From Danio rerio (lineage: Eukaryota; Chordata; Actinopteri; Cypriniformes; Danionidae), in assembly GCF_049306965.1 (NCBI RefSeq), contig NC_133178.1, positions 57,623,001 through 57,687,000 of the forward strand: a stretch of DNA of 64,000 nt, written 5' to 3'. Made by a program: the position numbers and the translations under genes. This document shows, piece after piece, positions 13,089 to 24,321 of this stretch. The notes beneath the pieces were generated by a model. The model saw only the letters and a list, made by a program, of their open reading frames with translations. It was not told the origin of the DNA and made no database searches. Positions within the stretch are counted from its first letter, which is position 1; every line of letters begins with the position of its first letter.

Positions 13089-15360
13089 CTCGTGTGATGT
13101 TTTGTAGTTTTAAGCCATATGAGTGGATTTTAATTGTGGACATAAGAAAAGCACTGATCGTTTATAACGAGGGAACACGTCTGCTATACACATTGAAAAC
13201 ATGGTTAAAATGTTTTTAGAAAGAGAGACTTGTTTGGCTTAAAGTAAAAAAAAAAAATGTATTAAAGTATATGTAGGTTGAATCGACTGTTACCCTGATG
13301 AAGGCAGTTGTTTGCCGAAACGAGTAGGCGCAGTTTTAGGAATAGCCACGTATTTTAAATATTTTTTCCACATTTTTTAAGAGCCTTGGACTGATTTTTG
13401 CTATTCATTCTAATCAATCCCTTACCCAAAGGTCACCGACACATTATTTAAGCTACATCTTAGTTCCTTTTGTTTGATTTAGGCATTTTATATATAGGTT
13501 GGTTTTGTTTGAATCAGGGTTGTTTCCACTTTCTTAATGTGCATTTATTAAATGTCTGCAAGGAAGAAACCCGCGAGTTAATTCCCATAAATAAATATTG
13601 TTTATATTATGCCATGCATGAATTAAGACCACTCACTCAAGGCATCCTATAAGACTTTTCTTTCACTCGAATACAGTCAAAGATATTTAGAGAAGTATTT
13701 TGGCGTTTGCAGCTGCAATGACAAAGGGCGTTTTGTTCGGTTTTTAATACTGAGTGTAAGCGCAGCAAGATTCACTTATGCTATAATAATTGTGCATGAA
13801 AAAAGATATCTGTTTGCTACGTCACAGAGGTTATTTTCGTAAAAAACGTAAAATAGTTTACTCGTAAGATCAGGCTGGGGATTCTATCTTCTGGTTATAG
13901 ACTGCGAAAATACATTTTCACCCCCAGCACTAACACCAACATCAAAGTGTGCAATATAGAGCTCTTGAACTTAACGTGTCCTCAAACGCTCTGTTCGGGA
14001 AAAAGGGTGCATTAAAATATTAAAATCATGTTTAACTGGGGCAGAACAATGGCTATATAAGAATGTCGACTCGAGAAGTTTACTGGAGATTGCATCTTCT
14101 CGCCTTGTTTTCCAGCACCGAGAATTGTACTGACTGTAATCTCTGCCGGCTTCCAACTGGTAGCATCCGCTGTGTGAAGTATGTACCAGACTGCGGTTCG
14201 TTCCGGGACGACCCCTAAAGCAGGGAACTAAAGGAAAGTGTGAGTTAGTGAGATTTAACTGATAATTACTTATTAAATTGCTGTAAAATGAGGATGCCTT
14301 TAAAAGTTATGCATAAATACTTTTTATCAATTTAATTAACTTAATCAAATCAACATTTGTTATGACTACTTTGCATTTAGAACAGTTGGTTGGCCATAGT
14401 TTTTCAGGTAGCAATCCATGCGGGTAGGTCTTTTAAAGCATTTTAGAGATGTTGGCAAGTTCTTCTGGATTTATTTTGTCTCAGTTTGTTTTGTTTCTTT
14501 ATGTCATTTCAGACAGATGATGATCAGATCAGATCTTTGTGAGGAGCACTGGCTGTTAGACTCCTTATTCAGGCAATAATATCATTGTAATTACAATTAA
14601 TTACAATTACAAAAATAATGTTTTAAAATGTAAATAAAGTTTCAAATTGACATGAAAAAACACCTTAAACCTTATTTGGTGAAAATACTATAGTGGCCTA
14701 AGACGTTTGCACAGTAGTTTATCAAAGAGCTTGACCAGTAAAGTACAATTTTTAATAAAAATAAAAAAAACTATCAAAAATATTTTGCTGTTATTTTACT
14801 GAATGTGAAATAATGAAATATTTAAAAGCATAAAATTAACTTTCCTGCAACAACATTATAAACTGAAAAAGTTAAACTACTGTGTCTTTCTTTAAAAGTG
14901 CATCGTTATATTGGATTAACTGAAAAAAAGTAGTTTATTCTACTTGCCTTTAAGCAAAAAAAGAAACACGTTTTCGTGTCAGGTGACCACATGAAACAAG
15001 ACTGCTAATGTGCTTTTCGGTTTTAATGTATTTCTAATGTGAGCTTGATTACCATCTTGCATGATATTTATAGTCAAACTGAATAGCATCAAGTAGTTTA
15101 CTTGAATGAAAATAAAATAACCAGCAATAGCACAAACTGTGTATTTATTGTAGTTTAGTGCAAAGTAAAAGTTTACTTGGATTTTGATTTTAAGTTGAAC
15201 CAGAGTAATTTAATTAATTCATCGTTTATAAAAACGACATTTTACCTTTGATGACTAATGTGTTTTTGTTTCCTGGCAGAATAAATATTTTGAGTAATAT
15301 TTAATTAGATTTTTTTGTTTCATTATTTTGGAAAACTATGCACCATCTTTTCTAATGCGC
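12379..15360. other. Intergenic; possible orphan TATA and donor near 14.05-14.24 kb
   Basis: Mostly AT-rich. It contains a TAA microsatellite (13046-13086) and, near 13296-13330, a CTGATGAAGGC...GCCGAAACG motif seen in dispersed vertebrate repeats. A TATA-like GCTATATAAG at 14051-14060 lies 180 bases ahead of a donor-like GTGAGT (about 14239). No protein frame is supported. Confidence 0.4.
13046..13086. repeat. (TAA)n microsatellite
   Basis: About 13 uninterrupted ATA/TAA units. Confidence 0.9.
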
Positions 15361-15464
15361 GATAAACAAAATGACTCAGAATCCACACCTTGATTGATTG
15401 CTTTATTAATGATTAAAGCATTGAATCATCATTGAATTGAGGCAGAGATCTCGTGCACAGGAGT

Positions 15465-16080
15465 TCAGAAGTAGCGGCTTGTGAGAGCAGCCACAACTAC
15501 TGACAAAAGTTTCTGCCAGGTTGACTGGACTGAGGGGTTGAAAGCGGGTCCAAAATTAGTCGCGATGACAATGCTCAGGCAGTCCGCCAACAGCTGCGTA
15601 AATAAAAAAAGAGCATATATTAGGCCCCAGTAGTCTGTATAGTAGTGTATTAAAATCGACACACTGAAAAAAGTATCATGTACCTTGAAGTTGTCTGGAT
15701 CGACGTTGAGTTTCTCGCAGTGCAGCTGGCTGAGTTTGGCGTAAGTGGTTTTGATGTCATCCACGTTCTTGACAGCTTTCTCCAACGCTTTCAGCACAGT
15801 TTTGCCGTGTTCTGAAACTTTGGGGTTGCCCATGATTGCAGATGCACAGGATAGATCTCCAAATGCGCCAAAATACCTCTGAGTCCAGGGATAAACAACC
15901 AGCACCCTTTCACACGAAACAATTGAAATGCATACATGCAAAGTCTTTTCCAGTATAATAAAACGATGTGTTATGTATATTACATTACCTTGCCAAGGTC
16001 TGTGGTCCGATTTCATCGACGTTGATTTTGCTCCAGACACTCGCAATTGTTTTGCGCTCGGAATCTGACCACTGCACCAT
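15465..16080 (-). CDS. hbbe2: Beta-globin, diverged (hbbe2-like)
   Basis: Haem-binding beta subunit of an alpha2beta2 haemoglobin. Exons on the minus strand are 16080-15989 (92 b), 15906-15684 (223 b) and 15593-15465 (129 b), giving 147 aa that begin [10 protein letters not shown] and end TSRYF. Distal and proximal histidines are at 64 and 93. It differs from the other beta genes here: Gln rather than Glu or Val after the initiator Val, Cys rather than Ser after the proximal His, Ser-Arg before the final Tyr, and a C-terminal Phe instead of His. Fish chains with these residues usually lack strong Bohr/Root and phosphate effects. The intron 1 acceptor (...GTGAAAG) has a weak pyrimidine tract but gives the conserved exon length. 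AATAAA lies at 15402-15407. It is head-to-head with the alpha gene at 17784. Globin identity is certain; the symbol is recalled and could be another embryonic beta name. Confidence 0.95.
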
Positions 16081-16129
16081 CGTGATTATCAATTTTTCTT
16101 CAAGCGAATGCTGAGCAAAGATAGGCTAC

Positions 16130-16177
16130 GTGCGAGTGTATTTATACTCGCACTCTACGCCCTGAGGCGCTGATTGG
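16130..16177 (-). promoter_or_regulatory. hbbe2-like promoter: TATA and CCAAT
   Basis: On the minus strand, TATAAAT is at 16146-16140 and CCAAT at 16177-16173, about 60 and 95 bases before the ATG. The TATA box sits in the loop of a short inverted repeat (gtgcgagt at 16130-16137, actcgcac at 16146-16153). Confidence 0.75.
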
Positions 16178-17548
16178 TTATTATGGCGTATCTAATTCAC
16201 ACTTGGATCTGATCGTTACATTTTGAGAAGCTAAGTTAGATTTGCAGGAGCCCATTTTATAGGCTACCATAAAATATACGAATTCAATCACAAAAGGAAT
16301 GTATGCAATGTTTTTGTCAAGAAAACAATCAGTGCTTTATGTTATGATTTTGTCAAAATACTAACTTGTGAATTATACAATTTAAAACAGCCTATAATCC
16401 AGTGTACAACAAAAACTGCCACGTCGTATATGAACAATTTCAATGACAACCGAGAATGCTCGGATGCTTCTTTTTTATATTTATTAAACGAACGTGAAAT
16501 TAAATAAGCAATAAGCAAATACAGTTTTTATTTGAACCAGTGCCAACTCTTTTTGCTTTATCTGGACACTCAGACCCGTTCCTCCCATTTCAAAGTATTC
16601 TTAATTTCTTAAAATTGATGTACGTCCTGTTCTTTTTTTACTTGTCCCACCCTTTAGGTCGCACCTGCTGTCCCCAAATGACCCCGAATGGTCATTATAG
16701 CATCAGTGGTTAATGAACACTTAATATTCGTGGAACCTCTGAAATGCACAAAACATTTTTTTCACAATAGACAATTGACAAATGAGGGAAGTCAAGAATA
16801 GTTAATTGAAAAATCGAAAGGTTTCCATGTGAACAAAAGGACAGGTCTACCTCAAAGGCATCGCCAAAGAAACAAATGTTGCAAACTAAACGTAAAATAG
16901 TCAATTGTTCAAATAAATTGTTGGTACGTAAAACATTCAAATATATTCAATAAATGATTTACTGCTTTTCTTTTATAAAACTTATCGCAATGCTTAAGTA
17001 AATTAATTGTCAACAGTACGAGGTAATTTCTCTGAATTATTACAAATATGGATGTTTTAAAGAAAAGCCTTTAATTGCCCTATCATGAATTTTTTTTTTT
17101 TATTGGATTTCTTAAATTCAAATGTTGCTAGTGAACACACTCAATACATTTTTTCCAACATTTTAAAATAACTTGTAAAATATCAGCAATTTGGTAAAGG
17201 TAAATATGTCGGTTTATGGTAAAAGTACCGGAATTAAGATATATAATATGAAAATATGAAGTGCAAGACCAATTTATAAAAAAGAAAAAATCTAAATGAA
17301 ACATTTTTGAACACTAAATCATCTTTATTTTTTGAAGTATGCCATGAAATATTTCTGATTCTCATTTAACATGTTTTCTTGTTTTGTTCTGTCTTACATA
17401 AGACTAAAATCAAGTGTAAACGTGCAACAGGATTATGTTTGTTTGATTTTTTTTGCAAACCAACAATGCTGTGTGTAAATCAATATTTAAAACAGTCATT
17501 TTAAAAATGACTTTAACAGTCATCATCAAACGACAGTCATTAAAAAAC

Positions 17549-17549
<1 letters not shown>
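16178..17549. other. Intergenic region between divergent beta and alpha genes
   Basis: No gene. Several blocks (16310-16380, 16540-16690, 16690-16760) are shared in order with the decayed unit at 11040-11900, so this is old, partly conserved flank of the duplicated pair. Conservation may be simple ancestry. Confidence 0.55.

Positions 17550-17635
<86 letters not shown>
17550..17635. repeat. (CA)n microsatellite beside the hbae5-like promoter
   Basis: About 43 uninterrupted CA units end 58 bases before the CACCC-type element of the alpha gene. The paralogous position in the decayed unit (about 12200) has no CA run, so it expanded here after duplication or was lost there. Confidence 0.95.
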
Positions 17636-17638
<3 letters not shown>

Positions 17639-17692
17639 CTAAAATCCTCCGTAATTGTTGGCTGAAGTCTGAAAGGTGGAGCTGGTAATGTA

Positions 17693-17720
17693 GGGTGTGG
17701 CATCAATTCCCTTTATAAAA
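17693..17720 (+). promoter_or_regulatory. hbae5-like promoter: GGGTGTGG and TATAAAA
   Basis: GGGTGTGG (inverted CACCC, KLF-type site) is at 17693-17700 and TATAAAA at 17714-17720, 64 bases before the ATG. The matching fossil promoter at about 12262-12282 keeps the TATA-like box but has a damaged CACCC element. Confidence 0.8.
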
Positions 17721-17783
17721 AGACTCATTTTCTACATCTAATACTTTTCTCTTGTGATACCACGACGTGGAAGTGATCAAAAA

Positions 17784-18470
17784 ATGAGTCTGACAGCTAA
17801 GGATAAAGCTGTGATCAAGGGCTTCTGGGGGAAAATCGCCAGTCAGGCAGATTCCATAGGACAAGAAGCTATGGGGCGGTAAGAAGTTAATTTTAATTTA
17901 TTATTTGAATTTAAAAACGCATTCAAATCAGTAAGGAATGGTTTTGCCAGCGTGTAAACAATTATTCTCCTCCTTGCAGAATGCTTACTGTCTACCCACA
18001 GACTAAAATATATTTCGCTCATTGGCCTGACCACTCTCTTGGATCTGCTCAAGTGAAGAAACATGGCAAAATTGTGATGGGTGCTATCACCGATGCTGTG
18101 GGAAAAATAGACGATCTTCTTGGTGCATTGAGCTCCTTGAGTGATCTCCATGCCACCAAACTCCGCGTAGACCCTGGAAACTTCAAGGTGAGCTTAGTGC
18201 TGTTTCAATCTTTTCACGTTAGTGGGTGTTGAAATCTGACACCCAGGTCAGGGAATGGAACTCAGCTAAGTTAAATCAAATGTAGAGATTTGTAAATGGT
18301 TTAAGATGAAAATGTACGTTATTCTTGTTTTTTTCTTCCAGATTTTGTCCCATAACATCCTCGTGACACTTGCAGTTCATTTCCCCGCTGACTTCACCGC
18401 AGAAGTACACGTGGCTGTGGACAAGTTCCTCGCTGCTTTGTCTGCTGCTCTTGCTGATAAATACAGATAA
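17784..18470 (+). CDS. hbae5: Alpha-globin, diverged (hbae5-like)
   Basis: Alpha subunit of haemoglobin. Exons are 17784-17878 (95 b), 17980-18187 (208 b) and 18342-18470 (129 b), giving 143 aa starting [10 protein letters not shown] and ending ALADKYR. Distal and proximal histidines are at 60 and 89. All introns use GT-AG; the exon 1/2 junction splits the Arg codon as in every alpha gene here. AATAAA is at 18539-18544. It is clearly diverged from the adult and hbae1 types, for example [13 protein letters not shown] where the others have FSHW-DLSPGS-P. It forms a divergent pair with the beta gene at 15465-16080. The alpha-globin call is certain; the symbol hbae5 is recalled, not verified. Confidence 0.95.
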
Positions 18471-18544
18471 ACTCAAAACTCTCTTGTTTATGTGCAAATC
18501 CACTTTAAATAATGAGGATAAAAATATCTGATCCATTTAATAAA

Positions 18545-19774
18545 ATCTAAAATAATCAGAAGTGTGTTTTGTGTGTGTTAATTTTTACCGACACAAAGGG
18601 CTGCATTTACCACATTACTTACCAAACAGGGTACTTATTAGGTTCGAAAACACTATACTGTAAATTACCACAAAATTTTTTCATGTGAGAAAATATTATT
18701 AGACTACAAAAGGTATTAGAAACTGATACAAGTCCATTAAACAAATAGACTGGATGAAGTTAAAATCTTAACATAATATTTAAATTTGTTTACTTTAAGA
18801 GCACCCAAATATTAAGTGAAGATGAATGTATTTTCTCCATTATAATAAATATATTATAAAGTTTTTCAATCAGTAACAGCTCGGCCGCTTCCCTACTTCT
18901 GGTCTCGATCGCAATAAAATAGCTTATTGCATTGACTTGATTATTGCTCATGGGGCTATGCTCCATAAGATTATATTGCCTATTTCATATTTTAAATTGT
19001 GCAAAATGTTTTTCTGTTTTTTTATTTTTATTTAGTGACTAACCTAAATTTAATTGATGATATGCATGCTTTATTTATTGTTAGGGGCAAAATAAATTGG
19101 TTGAGCATTACCCAGATCTGGGCCTCATACTCCAAACTCTTTGTTGATATCACAGACCTAAATCTATCTATTCCCTGTTCCCTTAATCACTGCCTATTCT
19201 GGCTTGTATTGTTAAGATTTCAGATGTCTGAAACTTGGTACTTCTGGCGATGATCGCCTCGGTGTGATGAATCGTTACAATCATTATAAGTTGCTTTGAT
19301 TAAATGGATGAGTTTTAAACAATGCATAGGGTTGTCAGTGCCTGTGTGTGGCAACAACCATTCATTTTAGCAAACTTTTATATTATTTTTCATTTTTACA
19401 CACACATGTTGTATTGGGAATGTATTTATAAAGTAAAGCGGCATTACGGCCTTATCCACTACCCCTTAACCCAACCCCTCACATAAAACAACTTTTGATT
19501 TCAAAAGACACCTTTAAGTATGATTTTTAAGCATTTTGAAATACAAGGACATCAGACATCTGCTTGTAAACCACCGTAATAGAAAACAACGTTTTTATAC
19601 CTGTGTATTTCAAAAAAAAATATATCCATGAAAAACCTTCCAGCACACTAACAGTGTATTGAATTAGATGTAACCACATTTTGTATTTCAGATGCATTGT
19701 AGTACGCATGCCTAATTAAGCAAAACGTATTTGATTTTTTTATGTATTTATCATTTTGTATATCATATTTACAT
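18545..19774. other. Intergenic, no gene seen
   Basis: A few short frames (for example 18999-19253) lack any recognisable domain or splice context. Confidence 0.5.
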
Positions 19775-19805
19775 CATTATTATTATAATTATTATTATTA
19801 TAATA

Positions 19806-19874
<69 letters not shown>

Positions 19875-19898
19875 GTTATTATTATTATTATTATTATC
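19775..19898. repeat. Long (ATT)n microsatellite
   Basis: About 40 units with a few TAA, TTG and ATC interruptions. The poly-Ile, poly-Asn and poly-Tyr frames are artefacts. Confidence 0.95.
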
Positions 19899-19904
19899 AA
19901 TGTT

Positions 19905-20885
19905 GCAAACCCTTTGGACTGTTGCAACCATGTTTTGTTTCAGTTTTTTACAATGGCTTTGACACTTTTTTCAATACAATTAACAAGTTTGCTAAACTCT
20001 TAACGCACCAACACACCTAAAACACACAATTGGCAAAACTGGAAAAACTGTGAAATTACAAAACTGTAATTCCATGCTCAAAATCAAACATTGTAAACTA
20101 CACCTCTAAACTTCTATTCAAAATACAATTTTTAACGAACACACTACACCATGTCTAACAAAACTCTGCAAACATGTTTCAGAATGAAATAATGATTCAA
20201 AACACTATCTCTTCCAACAGAAACATTTAGTCAATCATAACACACTGACAATAAAAACACTATCATCAGCTGACATTACAGAAACTGCATTGTTCTACTT
20301 ATGTTTCAGCTCTGCCCTTATATTTGAAGCCTCTCTACATTTTTGTTTTGTTGGGTTTAGTGAATGCATGCATTTTGTTTCTTATGTTGCAGAAATTCAA
20401 TACAAAAAAAATTAACGACCATCTCAGAGTAGCTTTATAAAATGTACAGTTTGTGTAAAAAAATATAAATAAAAAACAGACACAGAATTGCTGCAGTACA
20501 GACTTTATTTGCAAAAAGACATCACTGCAAGATATACACACAGAAAAAGCACCGCAATTATTACAAAAAACAAAAAACAAAGTAACCTTCTATTCTGTCC
20601 GATCTTCTGCATTTGCCCGGCTTCTTCTTCTCTGGCCCGGCACGGTGACTGTGGGCCTTTGGCCTATTATGTTTCACCCGTGGCAACGCCTTTTCACCAA
20701 GTTGAAGCCAGCCTCGTCAACATAGATAATTTCACGTGGGACTTGATTGGCCTCCAATTCCATAACTCTTTGAAAGTAATTTGACACATAGTAGATATGC
20801 AGTATAGTACAGCATTTACACTATGTACTAATGTACTCTAGGTTTATAGTTTACTGCAAAACACATTGTGTATAGTACAGTATTG
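19905..20885 (-). mobile_element. IS630/Tc1-mariner-related DNA transposon remnant
   Basis: The minus strand between about 20770 and 20595 encodes a transposase piece reading EIIYVDEAGFNLVKRR, then after a break NIIGQRPTVTVPGQR. This matches the DDE core (catalytic Asp in VDEAGFN) of a common fish IS630-type element. The surrounding AACACT-rich sequence at 19905-20330 is typical of its noncoding ends. Outer limits are approximate because no clear inverted termini were found. Confidence 0.6.
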
Positions 20886-21251
20886 CATAACCTTACATGA
20901 ACGTAGTGGTGACGGAGTTCGATGCGTTCACTGTTCCCTTCAAAAGCTTCAAGAGTCTTCTTATAATCATACAGTATGATCATGTGTTTGGAAAAACCTC
21001 AACACATGAGTGTGCTTCCTATGGGAATCTGTTGTGATATATAAACATAACTGCAATAAACTGTTTCTCATTGGCAATGAAAAAAAATACAGGAAATATG
21101 GATTTGTTTCAATTCACAATTCACTTTGACTTTAGCCTATAAGTTCTGTTTAGAACATGATGTTATCTGTTTTGACATACTGTGTGAAAGCATTTGTAAA
21201 TTTGACTGTAAAATTACATTGTTTTGGTCCTGGTTAGGTTTGTGTGTAAAA

Positions 21252-21573
21252 GAAGACAGTGGCGCAGTAGATAGTGCTTTCGCTTCACAGCAAGAAGGTC
21301 GCTGGGTCGCTGGTTCGAACCTTGGCTCAGTTGGCGTTTCTGTGTGGAGTTTGCATGTTGTCCCTGCCTTCGCGTGGGTTTCCTCCGGGTGCTCCGGTTT
21401 CCTTCGGCTAATTTGTCCGTAGTGTATGAGTATGTGTGTGGACATCTCCCAGAGATGGGTTGCGGCTGGAAGGGCATCCGCTGCATTAAAACTTGCTGGC
21501 TAAGTTGGTGGTTCATTCCGCTGTGGCGACCCCGGATTAATAAAGGGACTAAGCCGACAAGAAAACGAATGGG
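21252..21573 (+). mobile_element. DANA-type SINE
   Basis: It starts with the tRNA-like head (AGTGGCGCAGTAGATAGTGC) and B-box GGTTCGAACC near 21310, followed by the family body, and ends in GGACTAAGCCGACAAGAAAA. There is an internal deletion in the middle relative to the copy at 1477-1858. No clean target duplication was seen. Confidence 0.85.
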
Positions 21574-22430
21574 TGCATTTTGTGTCAAAGCAACGATAAA
21601 TGTATTATGTATAGCCCACGAAGACGGATGTTATGCTAATGTTGATGCAGTCTTAACTGCGTTAAGAGTTTAGAAAACTTGTTAAATGTATTAAAAAAAC
21701 TGTCATAGCCATTGTAAAAAACTGTATTAGGTCAGCTGCAACATTTGATTTTACCTATTCATAGGGCTCATGCAGTAGTGAGAAAAGGGTAGCTGAAATA
21801 ATGCAATACAACGTTTGCTTTGCAAAACACCAAAAATTTATAGATAGGGCCTACAAAAGGTGTTGCCACCGTCCCCGTTTATAGGAAACGCTTCAGTTAA
21901 AGACATTTTATCCAGACAATAATTCTAAAATGCTTTTTGAACTTCTGGTTAGTTTTGACGTCTAATTGTTTGAACTTTAAATTATATTTCCTTAATTGTG
22001 TAAAATGTGAAATTAGCAAGCGTTATGCAAATGTTGTAAATTGTTAAAATTCACTTGGCAGAGTTAGTCTTATTTGTCTAAATATCACAAAAAGAAAACT
22101 ACATTTTGATATATTTATTTCCTGAGTGACTGATGTCAGTGTAGATTGCCATTTATTAAACAAATACAATTATTATTATTATTAAGATTACATAGACTTA
22201 CTACTGAACATGTCAGTCCGAAAAGGTTCCGTTTGAACTTTGTATAGGCTATTTGTAATTTTGAAGGCTAACAAACTGTATTTGGCTAACAGGTTGACAA
22301 AATTTGGCCCCGAACTAGAAGAAATTGTTGGTTTTCATTTTTTTTTTACAACAATCAAAAGCCTTCTGATGTTGTTCAAAAAAGTAGAATATCTGCTTAT
22401 TTTGAAAGCATGCTGTACAGCCACTGGAGG
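21574..22430. other. Intergenic, no gene seen
   Basis: AT-rich spacer between the SINE and the first adult globin unit. Confidence 0.5.
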
Positions 22431-22731
22431 CTGTGATAATTTTAATTTCTTTTATCAATGAATTCAAGCCGTTAACACCCAAAGTCTGCAAATCTATCAA
22501 CTGTATTTAATAGACTTACTTTCAGCTGTTGACGCAAGCTTTCGATAAAATTGTAATTTTGATCATAGTTCACAGGTTGGTATATTTTGTGTGACAAATG
22601 AAGCAAACAACAGTGAGATGCTTTTAACATTATTTTATTGATCTTATTGTAAAAGCGTTAGATCTTTGTTTGAACAGCTCCGCGCGGTGTGACCTTCTCC
22701 AACACACCTGACGTTCATTGGCGATGAGACT

Positions 22732-23377
22732 CTAGTGATACTGTCTGCACAGAGCGGAAACCACCACAGCCAGAAACTTCTGCCAGGCCTCCTGGACGTC
22801 AGCATTAAAACCAGCCTGGCCAAACTTCATGGCAGCGCAAACGGTGATGCAGTCAGCGAGAAGCTGCAGAACAAGAGATCAGTTAAGCTGCGGGTTCCCC
22901 ATATACTAATTTAAGAGCACGGCTGTTTAAGTATTAACATCATTCAGTTAATGCAGACGTACCCTGAAGTTGTCGGGATCCACATGCAGTTTCTCAGAGT
23001 GCATCACACTGAGGGCGGCATAGGTGTTCTTGACGTTGTCCATGTTCTTGATGGCTCTCTCAAGACCTCCCATCACAGTCCTCCCATGAGCTGCCACTTT
23101 GGGGTTACCCATGATCGCAGCGGGGCTTGACAGGTTGCCGAATGTGGCGAAATATCTCTGAGTCCAGGGATACACGATCAGACATCTTCAAAAACAGAGG
23201 CATTAAGAGCGACATTAAATAAACTGCATACAGTTGGCATCAACTAACACAAAGACAAACTTTCTGCAAAGTAAAGAGGTGATACCTGGATAGGGCCTGA
23301 GGTCCGATTTCATCGATATTGAGCTTTCCCCACAGACCAAGGATGGCTGTGCGCTCGGCATCTGTCCACTCAACCAT
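22732..23377 (-). CDS. hbba1: Adult beta-globin, copy 1
   Basis: Beta chain of adult haemoglobin. Exons on the minus strand are 23377-23286 (92 b), 23185-22963 (223 b) and 22863-22732 (132 b), giving 148 aa starting [10 protein letters not shown] and ending CRQYH. Distal and proximal histidines are at 64 and 93. Ser after the proximal His, Glu after the initiator Val, Arg five residues from the end and C-terminal His are the usual set for a Bohr/Root- and phosphate-responsive fish beta chain. One extra residue in exon 3 makes it longer than the embryonic chains. AATAAA is at 22634-22639. The chain is identical to copy 2 at 27720-28365. It is head-to-head with hbaa1, with 944 bp between start codons. 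Which copy bears suffix 1 is inferred from the neighbouring alpha. Confidence 0.97.
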
Positions 23378-23457
23378 GTTTACGCTTTAGGATGTCCTTA
23401 GGTGCTTGCTTAAAGTCCAGTAGGAATCACTAGCAGAAATTCAGAAACCGGGGTGCA

Positions 23458-23509
23458 TTTTATTGATGTGTGATGTCTCCGCCCCAAAAAATATGCAAAG
23501 TCTTATTGG
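23458..23509 (-). promoter_or_regulatory. hbba1 promoter: ATAAAA and CCAAT
   Basis: On the minus strand, a TATA-like ATAAAA is at 23463-23458, 81 bases before the ATG, and CCAAT at 23509-23505. A GGGGCGG box lies between them (about 23478-23484). Confidence 0.7.
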
Positions 23510-24124
23510 ATAATTTCTTTGAGAAGATGACGCATGCATGATTTTACTGATCGGACCCTATCCAAAAAAGATGTTTTGGAAAAAAAAAAAGTCTTAAACA
23601 TGAAGCATTTTTTTTAACATTTTGATCGTGTCCATATTTATTATTCAATTTCTTATGCCAAACAAAATATGTTCAGTTAAGGTCTGAAAACAATAATAAG
23701 TTATGCTTTCCAATAATAATAATAATAATAAATTTAGAAGAAGTTGGTGGAAAATTATTGTTGGAAAGCATTTAACACGAAAGTGTACTACACTTGTTTG
23801 TTTATTCACAGTTACAATATCAAGTCCTTGACATGTAAATATGACAAAACACATTTTCAAATATTATAATTTAAAAATATTATAATTTATTTACAAATCT
23901 GTAGTGATTCAGTAATCATTTTCGAAGTGTAATTTTGTTCATGATTCTTTGAAATGGCTTTCAAAAAGCTACACCACCATTTCAAACAAATTGAAAACTG
24001 TGATGAACTGAAATGAATCTTAACTTTTACTTGGATTGTTCATGTGTAATTGTTGTACACATTAAATGCAGCTAAATGTGCAAAGCTTGATTAAAGCATA
24101 CGTGATGTATTTGTAATAAAACTG

Positions 24125-24250
24125 TTATCTCAATTAAACAAGATAAAATTGGCACGATTTTGATTGGACACCAGAAGCTGAAGTATGCGCCGAAGAGGTG
24201 TGGTTTGGACCAATTTCATGGGTGTGCCCTTCTTTCGTTTTATATAAAAA
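24125..24250 (+). promoter_or_regulatory. hbaa1 promoter: GATA pair, CCAAT, CACCC-type, TATA
   Basis: TTATCT (inverted GATA site) is at 24125-24130 and AGATAA at 24141-24146. ATTGG (inverted CCAAT) occurs at 24148-24152 and 24163-24167. Forward CCAAT is at 24210-24214, GGGTGTG just after it, and TATATAAAAA at 24241-24250, 72 bases before the ATG. Confidence 0.8.
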
Positions 24251-24321
24251 GTAGGACACATGCCTTGTTCCCCAACAGCTTTTTCTGAAGAAACCTCACT
24301 TGAGAAAAAGAAAACGCAGCG

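Noticed and set aside
21126-21673. Long frames on both strands over the SINE at 21.25-21.57 kb
   Set aside because: Chance open frames through a DANA-type SINE, which is GC-richer than its surroundings.
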